Source: Casuarina equisetifolia (lineage: Eukaryota > Streptophyta > Magnoliopsida > Fagales > Casuarinaceae). From it: 64,000 nt of DNA. Below, one piece after another: positions 25,837-37,118 of this stretch. The position numbers and the translations under genes are program-made. The DNA lies in contig CM052359.1 in the NCBI GenBank assembly GCA_028551475.1, positions 25,359,583 to 25,423,582 of the forward strand. The letters run 5' to 3'. The stretch's first letter is position 1, and each line of letters starts with the position of its first letter. Below the pieces are notes generated by a model. It worked only from the letters and a program-made list of their open reading frames with translations. It ran no database searches and was not told where the DNA came from.

Positions 25837-28800
25837 TATACATCCATATATACTTAAAGCGGTTAACGATGTATTATTTCTCTTTTGTAACTTCATAGGG
25901 CTCTAGGACAAAAGGTCAATAAGAAATTTATCATCATCATCGGGTTTTAATATGAATTTTCTGTTACATTTAAGCTAATTTTTGAAATGCAAAGGGTGTT
26001 CACAAAGAACTTTTAACGAATAATCTAGTGAGCCCCTTTGATATTTCTTGCAGAATAATTAGTTCTTAAGAATTCTATCAGTTTAACTTTTTATTTGTGA
26101 TTGTGATAATTATAGGGGGAATCCCTTGACCCAATAATTGGGTTAGATCCTTGACCAACAAGCCCATTCGATCGAAGAACGTAGTAATGTTTAATTAGAT
26201 CAGTAGTTATTATTTTTACACCATCAATGAAAAACATATTTTTCATTTTTTTCTCACTCCGAACAAAGAGGGCCCTGATCCAAACCCATGCCCGGCCCAA
26301 GTTCTCTCATCTTTAATCAATAAAATCTCCTGCACAGAGGCCTACTCTCAATTCTGTACCTTCCATATGTTTTCAAAATCATTTTGGGGAATCAAGTGTG
26401 ACCAAGTGAGAAGAATGTTCTAGAGTGTGGGACCCAACATGTGAGAGAACATTTTAAGGTTAAAGACACCGCCCTGCGCCAGACCGAGGTGGAGCTTAGC
26501 ATAGACAGACAGCACATGCATGCATCTGCTCACGAGCCTCTTGTGGTGGCAGTCAAGGACCAGATCATACGAAGCCCCTGTTTTTGTACTTATCCATACC
26601 TCACGAATTTTACGTTGGTACACGAACATGCAAAAGATAATTTAAAATATAAAGTTTTTTTAATTAATTTCATGCACCCAATTCACATATTCCTATTAAT
26701 TGTTGGCCACAAATAAGCATTTTGTGGGGTCAACAAAGATCCGACAATGGGATCGCCCCAGTTTGAATAAAATCTGGATAATGATTACAGCGAAGTGCTT
26801 AGTCCGCCTTCTTTTTTCCAATGCAAACAAATTGGAAATCGTTGTCAGCTTTTCCTTTTGAGGCTGGTCTTAATGCGCCCACTAATGAAGAAACATTGGA
26901 TATGTGATGCAAGTCATTCTAACATCAACAACATGGAATCAACACCAAAATGTCAACAACATAATAATTACCTGGAGTTTTTACATGTCACGTACATAGG
27001 CATGACATGCATTTTCCAATTTTCACTATTTTTGTTGGTTAAATTTCCTTTTACTTAGTCAAATACACTTTATTTTATTCTAAGATACGCATGATTCTTT
27101 TATATTTAAGATAGAGATGTTACACGATCAATTTGTAGAAGAAGAATACATACTGTGTTAAACAAACTTGGAATTTATCTACCTAAGGTGATATCTCTTA
27201 TTGAAATATGCATCGGGGCCGTTGGATTCTCATCGGTGGGACTTGGAAAGAAGTTGACGAGGCTAGCTGTTTCTCAAGAACAAGTCGTCCTTCAACTCGA
27301 TGTGGGCCTTTGAACCCTTGTTTTCCCTTTCAGCTGTTCACACCGCTTCGTCCCATTATGCCAGCTTTTTACAGGAACAAGTTTGGATTTTTCAATGGGA
27401 AAACTGACGAAGGACATTTTGATTGTTCGATGGAGATGAGGATAAGGAATTAATGGTTCTATTCTTGGGGTTATTTCAAAGGAGAAATAGTAGTTAAAAT
27501 AAAAAATGAAAAAAAAAGACATTAACTTTCACGTGTTCAAAATGTCCAGATCAATCACTCTAAAGCTGACGGACAATTTGGGACCACAGGTTGATAATCC
27601 AGATTAACAATGGTTATTTTATTAGTGCTTCCCATGGGTTCAATAATTTCATGTCTGCTACGTGTTCTCTACAACTAATATCATCTTCTTCCATTTCTAA
27701 TGTTAGGATCGACGGAATAATTATGTTAAAGGGTATGGTTGTAATTCTAATGTTAGGATTATGGGTATAGTTGTAATTGTTGATGTTAGGGTTATCTTTT
27801 TGTTGTAGTAGATTTTTTTAGTAATATTAGCACAAGATTTTCATGTTCTATTAATAGTAGGTTTTTCTTGTAATATTTGACTAGAATTTTTTTAAGAATT
27901 TTTTTTTTATAAATATAAGAAGTATAAAGAAACCTAATGGATTACTAGAGAGGGCTCCTTTGAGAGCTAATTATTGGAGAGAATCCATCTTATGAGTTCT
28001 AGTTGATAAGAAAATTCATGAGTTATTTGTTTGATGGGAGAGAAAATATGAAAAAGTTTAATGAGAAGAGATTATAAAAAATATAAGATATTATAATATT
28101 TCAAATATTTTAAATCTGTAGTATTTGGGTGTATACATCTTTATAATTGTGTGTTCGATTTTTATATAAATTATGCACTTAGTTGAATTCTTCCGACAAA
28201 TGGTACTAGAGCTGCTTGATCCCCAACATCTAGTATATGGATAACTTCAATATTTCTGATAAGCTCTTGGAAAAGCTTTGCTCCTTTGGCATGGAAAAAG
28301 ACAGCGGAATATGTCTGTACATGAGGCCGAAACTACTAGAGCTCAGTTATCAATTTGTATTCCTCACGTATCATTAGTTCTACCAAGAACGTCAACAACA
28401 AATGTATTTTGTGAAGATTTGATTCCGACTTGAGTTATGTATCATAACCATCCTTATCTTTTTCTTCATTAAACACGCAGTTTAACATCCTTGATTAGGT
28501 TAGGCATCGGTTTAATAGGGTCCAAATCATCTTCTGAATCCAATTTGGATAAGGATAAGCAATTCGTAGGGTAACCGTTGCCCTTGAGTTCAGCTACATT
28601 TTGCGTCTTCTCGATCAATTTCTAAAAGAAAAGCCTCCTAATCAGCCGCTAAACACACCTAAAGCCAACCTTCTTGTTTGTCAAAGGGACCTACGAAATT
28701 AAAGGAAGATCTGATTTAGTAAACAGCTGTTGTAATTTATGTTAATTTGGGTAGCATAAGTAGCCGCCACGGCCTTATCCTGTTCATAAACTCTTGTCAC

Positions 28801-30480
28801 ACTCGAGGAACTCGTGGTTCTAAAAGTGGCAAATCGCTAATTATGCTTCAAAGTGTGGCAAGCATGCTGTCCTTATCCTGTTTAAACCCAGATTAGGACC
28901 CATAAAAAGGCAGTCCACTACGCTTTATTAAAGGTAACATGTGTAAATTTTAATAAAAATGACTCTGAAATTTTTGCACATCACTTAAAATCCTATTTAA
29001 AATTATTTTTTACTTGTTATCATAATTTATAGAGAGATGAACTCCCATAATTTTTATCAAGTAGTTTATTTATTTGGAAATAGAGGATCCAGATTTAATA
29101 CTAATAAATTAAAACAAAGATTTGGATACTTTCAATAATTTTAGTTTGACCATTGAATAAGCATTGTGGATTTGAAGGTCATACACGTACAGCTTGACTT
29201 GGGTGAAAAGTACAAGAAGTTGTAGTTCTTTTATAGGTAACGTAGCAAAATGACTCTTTTTTTTTATATTTTTATTTATGTACTAATGGATCTAACTATT
29301 TAAAATATGGTCTTAAGAATGGAGAAGCAAAGATGTGGTCATTAAAAAACAATTTAGGAATATTTCTGATAAAAATAAAGTACTTTTATAAAGAATAAAA
29401 ATACTTTACTTACACAAAATATATGCACTTCTTAGTTAATTACTGACTTCATTATTCTGTTCAAAAATTAAGACTAGAGGAACAAAATAACCTTTTAGAA
29501 GATTTACTTGTTTTAGAGGTGTTTTCACAATAAATACTTATTTCAAAAACCAAAAGTTTAAAAGTAAAACCCTAATCAATGTTGGATTAAAGGAGGAAGT
29601 TTTGACACTTCTGATAGCTCGATGTTACCCATATAGGAAGAGCTATCATTGTTTTATAGTTAGAATGATGCCCCACGACAAAGGAATTAAAAAAAGTAAA
29701 AAAAGAAATAGTAATTATTTCTATAGACAGAAAATTAAATGCAATTGTCACATCAATGGCCGTTGAAGATGCAATAACTTGTGCCTTTATTTATTGTTGT
29801 CGGGGTTTTTCTGTCATTAAATCCAAAACGGAACGTGGTGCACTGGTTAGCAGTAAGGAAGACAGCTTGGAAAAAAAGAAAATAATAAAAGATACTTTTA
29901 TATAAATTGAAGTAATTTTTTTTAAAAAAGCATAATAAATTTTATTAATAATAATAAAATTAAATATAATAATTATGTATGAAATAAATACAAAAGACAT
30001 TATATAAACATAACTTTTAATAAATACAAAATTGAAAGAAAATAAAAAATATGTACAATGGTTATGATAATTTATGATTACTTAAGTCAAATTGATTATG
30101 CATAAAAAATAATTAAGTATAAATAAGGTAGCTCATACATTATTTAGGTGGAAGTTGTGAAAGATCAACAAGCTATCAACTTTTGTTCATTTGAAGTCAA
30201 AAAAAGGCCAAATGGGAGATTGGTTCTTGGGAAAAGGCAGCCTCAAATGTACTCCAACAAAGCTTGTCTCCAACAGACATCTTATAAGGTACTTGTTAAG
30301 AACAAGGGAGGAGGAAACATGAAAAAAGAAAAAAAGAGAAAAAAAAAGAATAAAAATATGTAATTATCATTAATTGTTCTACATTTTCTCTTTTACAAAT
30401 TTACCCTGACCCTCCTTATTCCTGGATGTGACAGACATGGTGGCAGTTTATTTCTTCATTTCACTTTCTCTCTCAACAAA
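25837..30480. other. Intergenic region, very AT-rich
   Basis: No exon with a recognisable protein match on either strand. It contains an isolated LTR-like segment with a primer-site-like motif (27701-28215) and, from 29.2 to 30.1 kb, extremely AT-rich unique sequence. The stretch at 28450-28700 has a weak protein-like reading on the minus strand with several stops that I could not assign; it may be decayed retrotransposon. Confidence 0.55.
27701..28215 (+). mobile_element. Candidate isolated LTR plus primer binding site of an old copia-type element
   Basis: A 498-bp AT-rich block begins TGTTAGGATCGACGG (27701) and ends TTCTTCCGACA (28198), so it has TG...CA ends with partly complementary termini. 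It contains a TATA-like AAATATAAGAAGTATAAAG around 27.91 kb. Two bases later comes TGGTACTAGAGCTGC, close to the TGGTATCAGAGC initiator-Met primer site of many plant copia elements. No second LTR or clear polyprotein follows, so this would be a truncated relic. Confidence 0.5.
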
Positions 30481-31555
30481 ATATTAATAAACTCTCTCCC
30501 TCTCTCTCTCTCTGAGTTTCTCAAGGTCAGGACTTGAAGAGCGGGTTTCGTGCGATCTTTCATCCTGTGGGTGGTCGCAATTTTTTTGTTGAATTCAAAC
30601 TTTATTTTTCTTACTTTCTCTTTTTTCGCGTCCTACTCCTCAAGTTCTGTCTCTCTACACTTGCTTTCTGTGAATTTCTCTCTTTACCCAGTTCTTCTGC
30701 TGTGCTGACGTTCATTGAGGTGCCGTTTCTGTGCGAAGCTGTAAACTGCACGGCTCTATTTTGGTTGGCATTCTGTGTGGGAAGCTGTATCTATCTATGC
30801 CAATTCTGATGGGGTTTTGCTTTAAACTGTTCTTGTGAGCTTGATCCGACAAAGAATCACTGGTTGAAGTGATTTGGCTTTGTGATTAAGTTGGGTCTGT
30901 GGTGCCGCAGATTGAAGGGGTTTGTCTGGAGATTTGGTTATTGCCTGTTAGATGCGGAAGAAAGTGGTATCTGCAGAACAGATCTCTCCACATAGCTTTG
31001 CTCTTTTATGCTAAATGCCCTTTTTAGCTTTTTAATACTTTGTTATTTAAAAATTGGCAAAAAGGTAGTCGAGAATTTTGTCATTCCTGTTTCAGCCCCG
31101 AAACTGTTCCAAAAAGCACCTTTTGTTAACGGTAGTTGGACCTTGGGGATTAAATTCGGGTTTCGATTCTTGCTGCAGAATTCTGTTTTCTGGATTTTTG
31201 TGCCCACCTCCCGACCCAATTTGCGGATTGGTATGATAATTGGGCTGTGAGTTCTGAGGGGTTTCTACCAATCTGCGGATAGATTGTGATTCAGGAGGAT
31301 AAATGATTAAATCAGCACATAAATCTGATAATCAGGCTATGAATTCGAAAGGGTTCTATTCTATTTGCTGACAGCTTGTGATTTAAGAGGTAAAGCGCTC
31401 AGTCAGTGGATTTACCTTCAGTTCAGGCTGCGAAGTTGGAAAAGTTTTGGCAGGATTTCACCAAGGGGTTTCTGACGGATTCGTCATCTGAGAATAGGGG
31501 GTCTGATTGTCTGGCTCCTCTGGAGTGCATATTAAATATAGTCAGGGCCCTCAGA
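30481..31555 (+). other. Long 5' leader region of the PP2C gene
   Basis: Begins with CT-rich sequence ((CT)n at 30491-30512) typical of plant leaders and runs about 1.05 kb to the chosen start codon. It contains several upstream ATGs, including one (31406) in frame with the phosphatase. A leader intron is possible, but I could not fix its borders. The leader's length, its upstream ATGs and the position of the N-myristoylation start suggest post-transcriptional control or an unspliced reading. Confidence 0.5.
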
Positions 31556-33503
31556 ATGGGGTCCTGCTTATCTGCAGAAAGCAGGAGCCCTCTCCCTGGT
31601 TCTCCGCTGTCCCCCGCGGTGGGGTTCAAGAAGCGAAAGAACTCAAAGAAAAGGCCTGGCTCACGGAATTCTTCCTTTGAGTATCGGAGGGATGAACCGC
31701 TGCATAGGGTTCCCGGGAGGTTGTTCTTGAATGGGTCTAGTGAAGTGGCGTCTTTATTTACCCAACAAGGCAAGAAAGGGACCAACCAGGATGCCATGCT
31801 TGTTTGGGAGGTGAGCTCCTTTTCATCATCAAGTGCTTCAGATTCTTTTTGGGCAATTTATTTATTTATTGTTATTTAGTATTGTTTTGATTATGTCTTT
31901 TGTTTCTGGATAGCATAGCAAGCAAAGAATTGTAAAACGGTATAGTTCTTGAATAAATTGAGTATGCTCTTTTTGCTGGTGCTTCACTGACCAATGGGAA
32001 CCATGACCTAATTATGTGTGCTTCCATGGTTATTCAGCTGATTTATTAATCTTATGCAACATTGTACGTCCTACTTGTGATCCTTTTCAATTCTCACCTT
32101 TTTCTCATAGTTGGCCTTTACATTCATGTACAGAGATTTATTCCGGTGGATGAAATTCTGATTTCTAGTTCAAGAATGACCTGTACGTTTATGTCATTTG
32201 TCTTGGGTTTCTCTACCCTTCTTCCCGGATATTACCCAATCTTTGGGTTGTCTCACCTAACCGACACACTTCTATGCTAGCAAATTGACTCTCTTTGGTC
32301 TCTAGTTAGCATTTGCCATCATAAGGCCGTGTATGAATAACAAAGGATTTAGCTCACCTTCATTTGTTATCATTCAAGGTTGACATGGTGAAATTTTACT
32401 TATAAAAAGGGATTAAAAACGCCACTGTGCCAATTTCATCTGTCTTTGACTTTTTTGGTTATTTCTTCTTATAATCTACTGATTATTTGTCAAGATATGT
32501 CTGTTAGAAAGAAAACATATTTTAGCCCTTATTTGATTGGGTATATTGTACTTGAAAATCACTTTTAAACTGGAAGCATGGCAACCTGTATTTTTATTTC
32601 TTGATTAAGTTTGTATAACTCATGTGAACTTATCAAAATCAGGTTATTAGTTCACTGTAAAGGAAACAAATAAAAAAAGAAATGAGTTTAAATATCTGCA
32701 TATTTGTAGTTTTCGTTATTTGGCTTATAATATTATTGCCATGGTTTGATCTTATTGTTATCCATCTGAGGAGCAATACCTTCTAGAACTAGCTATTGTG
32801 CCAGATGTTAGCCTTATTGCTGTGGATCCTCAACTAGCAGCAGTATTAATATCTCTGTTTGCTCGACTGATTTTCTTTTACCAACTTTTCCTGAACTATG
32901 TATTTCAGAATTTTGGTTCTAGAACAGACACAATTTTCTGTGGTGTTTTTGATGGCCATGGTCCCTATGGGCACATGGTTGCAAAAAGAGTGAGGGATTC
33001 GCTACCTCTGAGACTGAGTGCACACTGGGAAGTGAGCATAACCAGTGAAGATATTTTGAAAGAGATTAGCCTTAATACAGCTGGAAGCATGAACTCAGAA
33101 GACACTCCCTTTATATCCGCTGATGAAGAATCCAGGGCCTCCATTGATCTCGAGGAAGATAAGCATCCTGAGATCTTTCAGATTCTCAAAGAGTCTTTTC
33201 TGAAGGCTTTTAGAGTCATGGACAGGGAATTGAGATTGCATCCTGGTATTGATTGCTTCTGTAGTGGGACAACGGCAGTAACTCTCATTAAGCAGGTTTT
33301 CCTCTCGTAATCATTGGAATCTCTTTTTTTTGTATTGGTATAGTGTGACATATCCTTCACGCTCATGACTGTGTTGGCTAATTTTCAGGGTCGTGATCTT
33401 GTTATTGGAAATGTTGGGGACTCCAGAGCTGTACTGGCTACAAGGGACAAAGAGGATTCTCTAATTGCAGTACAGTTAACTGTGGATCTGAAGCCAAGTC
33501 TTC

Positions 33504-33534
<31 letters not shown>

Positions 33535-36066
33535 TCTTTTCTCTCAGTTGTGTTCTTCTCTACTACTACATTTGAATCAGCACCTTTTCTGGATCATGTT
33601 CTATATGTTTATGTGTTTGTGTGTGTGTAAATGTAAATCAGCCTTTGAAATGACTCATATGGATATGTTTGCTTGTGTGTAAATTACATGTAAGAAATGT
33701 GTTTTTTAGACATATGAGGTAAAGTATATCCTGCTTTAGGGTACCTTTTGGGTTAACTGCCTACTTATCTCTACAATCTCAAGCTATGGAGATCACAAAA
33801 GTTAGATTCTGACTTACAGGATTTTTATTCTTTTTGTTTGGGAGAATAGGAAGAATGAGAGAAGACCTTTTTTATTTCATTAATCATGGGTTGGTATTGT
33901 AGTCAAGTGAGCTTAATTGCTTATGGGAAGTGAGTTTCAATCAAGGCTCCCTTAAGCCTCTAGTCGTGGCTTCTTGAGTTATGCACTTGCCTTTGGTGTC
34001 AACAGACTCACCTTGCACAAATTCCAAGCCGCCTTTTGTGAGGGCCTTGATAAAATTACCGTTTCTATAGATGGAAGTAGAAGTCCATAAAAAAAGGATG
34101 TTTACAATGGAGTAGAACGATAACTTTGTCTGCTTGGCTATTTGTTTTGTTCAAATAATGAAAAGGGTTTGGAGCTGTGGAAACCCTTCTCTTTCACATT
34201 TGTGTTTGTCTTTGGACTAGCACCGGTGCAACTCCAGCCATACTTTTTCTCTTTGGTTTCAATTTCTTGTTTTTCTTTTTCACTTTCCTTTCCCCCAGAA
34301 CTTGCGTTCCTTTCTTTCTGGGGATTTTTCCTTTTTGTACCTTTCTTGCCGTACTTGGATCCATTTTGCCAATTTACATCTAACTTCTCTCTCTCTCTCT
34401 CTCTATATCATAATTTTCCTCTTAGCTTTTAACAGGTAGGTTTCTTCACAAATGGTTTATTACCAATTGTTCTTCCTTTGTGCTATGTATTATATTTAGA
34501 TTAAGTTATTCAGTTTAAAGTTGTATGTTTTATTTTTGGTTATGAAGCTCCTTTATTGTAGTAAAAATCTATTTACATGTCCATTATTTCTGTTATTTCT
34601 GAACAGTAACAAGTTAAAAATAAATATTAATTTGGTGCAGATAGTTGAATTGTACTGGACTTCACCACTTTCCAGTTGTAATTGGAGTTCATAATTTGAG
34701 TACTGTGTCTTGAAATTGGTATGTTCGCATGGATGCACCTTTTTGTTGATGCTTTGGCCACAATAAGGCCTTGCTGTGTTAAGGTCAAATTTCAGCAATG
34801 TGTGAACATGGAAAATAAAATTTGAACTGCTCTAGGCTGCATAAAACACCAATCCCCGAAAATTTCCTCATAGAAGGTCTTATTTGGCAGCTTCATCATG
34901 GATTTGTTTATCCTATAGATCCTTCTCTTTTTTCTCGTTTATTGGTTGACAGTGCAGCCACCTGGGAATGGTCAAGTTGCAATAGATGTAGAATACCGGT
35001 GCTCTAGAGCAGAAGTATCCGGGCATGTAATACAATTGCAAATCATCTAACTGTGCCAAAGTAGGTGGTGGTGATGTAGGGAAACATGCTGTAGAATTGC
35101 AGAGTCAGAAAATTTAACCAAGCAGACAATGCATAAGACCCCCATTACTGCATGGGTGATTTCTGTAACAGACCTAATGGTAATTATGGATCAGAGAGGA
35201 GATGGGGATCAAATTTTAGTCTTTACTTTTTAATCTGTGTTGGTAACTTTTAGCTGAAGGCTGTTTCTAAATTTACTTCTGTTTTCAGCGGAAGCAGAGA
35301 GAATCAGGAAATGTAGAGGGCGTGTGTTTGCTCTTCATGATGAACCTGAGGTTGCTCGAGTTTGGCTTCCAAACAATGACTCCCCTGGCCTTGCCATGGC
35401 CCGTGCATTTGGTGATTTCTGCCTCAAGGATTTTGGTCTGATCTCCGTTCCTGACATATCATATCGGCGCATTACCGAAAAGGATGAATTTGTTGTGTTG
35501 GCTACAGATGGGGTAAGAGAGCCAACTATCACTCTTTTTAAACTATTGATGGTTTCAGACAAAATCAAAGCTTGCTTTCGATTCTCCCGCAGATTTGGGA
35601 TGTTCTGTCGAACAAGGAAGTGGTGGACATTGTAGCATCAGCCCCGGCACGTTCCTCCGCTGCTCGATTCCTGGTCGAGTCAGCGGTTCGAGCTTGGAGA
35701 TACAAGTATCCAACTTCCAAGATCGATGATTGTGCTGTAGTTTGCCTCTTCTTCGACCCGAATAGCTCGTGCACTGCTTCAAATGCGAAGTTGAAAGAGC
35801 AGCTTACTCCGGTGGAGGCGGTGGCAACTTGCAGTGAGAAAGAAGATCTCGGCGGCGGCCCCACAACGTTGGACCGTTCGGGAACTGTACGGACCGGCGG
35901 TGAGAATGTGCAAGAAGGACGCAACGGGGACGCGTCGGGGGAGGAGGAAATGCATGTAGACGTGGGAAAAGACTGGTCTGCCCTAGAAGGAGTGTCACGT
36001 GTAAACACGCTATTGAACCTGCCGAGGTTTGTGCCCGGGAAGGAAGAAAAGAAGGCGCGTAAGTGA
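31556..36066 (+). CDS. Protein phosphatase 2C, clade-E-like, with predicted N-myristoylation site
   Basis: Mg/Mn-dependent Ser/Thr phosphatase. Exons: 31556-31810, 32909-33295, 33389-33506, 35289-35512 and 35593-36066, giving 485 residues. The start MGSCLSAES has Gly2, Ser/Cys and a basic stretch (FKKRKNSKKR), the pattern of N-myristoylated, possibly palmitoylated, membrane-bound PP2Cs. This favours this ATG over the in-frame one at 31406. Metal-binding and core motifs are intact: FDGHGP (Asp100), SGTTAVT, VGDSRAVLA (Asp225), RAFGDF, LATDG (Asp327) and SKIDDCAV (Asp374). A 110-residue Gly/Glu-rich, low-complexity tail follows the catalytic domain. Intron 3 begins directly with a (CT)n run (donor CCAG|GTCTCT), an unusual splice site. 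Plant relatives act in hormone, salt or cell-expansion signalling; the substrate here is unknown. Confidence 0.94.
33507..33534 (+). repeat. (CT)n microsatellite overlapping a 5' splice site
   Basis: The run begins at the first bases of PP2C intron 3, so the donor reads GTCTCTCTCT. Length changes would alter the bases next to the splice site, though not the GT itself. Confidence 0.9.
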
Positions 36067-36235
36067 TGGAACCGTATTAAAAATACATAATTATTTTTAT
36101 TCTATTTTTCTTTTTCCTTGTTTCTGTTTATTTTTTTTTAAGTTTCTACAGAAGAGGAAAAAGAATTGTGGGGCCAACAATGTTAAATTTGAACCGGAGA
36201 GGTGGGCCCGGCTATATTAGTGCGTCTGGGAAATT

Positions 36236-36274
<39 letters not shown>

Positions 36275-37118
36275 AGTGGGTGGAATTGGAAGTTTTGTAA
36301 AATCCAGCTCTCCGTCAATTTTCCTTTACTTTTTTTTTTTTGGGTTTTAAAATTCTATATGTGTGATTTGTTGGGAATTGTAATGTGGATAATAATTTTG
36401 TGATAATAAAAAAGCATCCTCTTTTTAAGTGCAACTTGCGGCTGTCCCATGTTTAGATGTGGACCGGTGTTGCAACATGGCACATGCATTTGCAATACAA
36501 CTATCTCACCTTCTTCTTTTTTAAGTTTGCTTTGCTTTTGGGTTTCATTTTTTTTTTCTTTTAAGAAAGGATGGTATTATGATAAATTTTATTAATAATA
36601 ATAAAGTTAGACATAATAACCATATTTTATATAAATAATTCTTAAAAAAGGCAAAATGTCCTATCTTATCTTAGTGTTGCTTTTGGGTTGCAATTAGTTG
36701 ACCAAAACAGCCACTTTCAGAGTTCCAATTTGAGGTAGAAGACAGATGAAAAAGCTTATCACGAGATTTCCGATGCTGAAAATGAAAATCTGGCGTGCAT
36801 CAAGGGGCAGATTTAAGTGGGCAGGAGACTAACCTGTAACTTTGTCCATAGCTTTTGTGACCCAAAAGCAGGGCTTCACCAGCTGGCTTTCCACTTGGGC
36901 TTAATGCACAAAAACAGACACGAAGGAAAGAGAGGCATGATGGGATGCGTCGAAAGGAAAGAATTGGCATGAAGAGTAAGAAAGAATCTGCTATTTGATT
37001 TCTCCTTTCTTGTTGTTTTATTAAATGGTCCTCAGTGTTCACGTGGGAACAGAGAATCCAATCCAATTGTACAAAGTCAATTGGTGCAAGCAAGTAAAAA
37101 AGGTGTTTTGTTTTACAA
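36067..37118. other. Intergenic gap between convergent PP2C and SCPL genes
   Basis: The two genes face each other, so this gap holds both 3' untranslated regions. It includes a (CT)n run at 36238-36268 and AT-rich sequence with AATAAT/AATAAAG stretches near 36.6 kb. No further gene is seen. Confidence 0.6.
36238..36268 (+). repeat. (CT)n microsatellite downstream of PP2C
   Basis: About 15 CT units, within or just past the PP2C 3' untranslated region. Confidence 0.95.

Noticed and set aside
31423..31797. 124-codon minus-strand frame
   Set aside because: Antisense shadow of PP2C exon 1 and the end of its leader.
35565..36008. 147-codon minus-strand open frame
   Set aside because: It is the exact antisense of the last PP2C coding exon, whose codons and motifs clearly belong to the plus strand.
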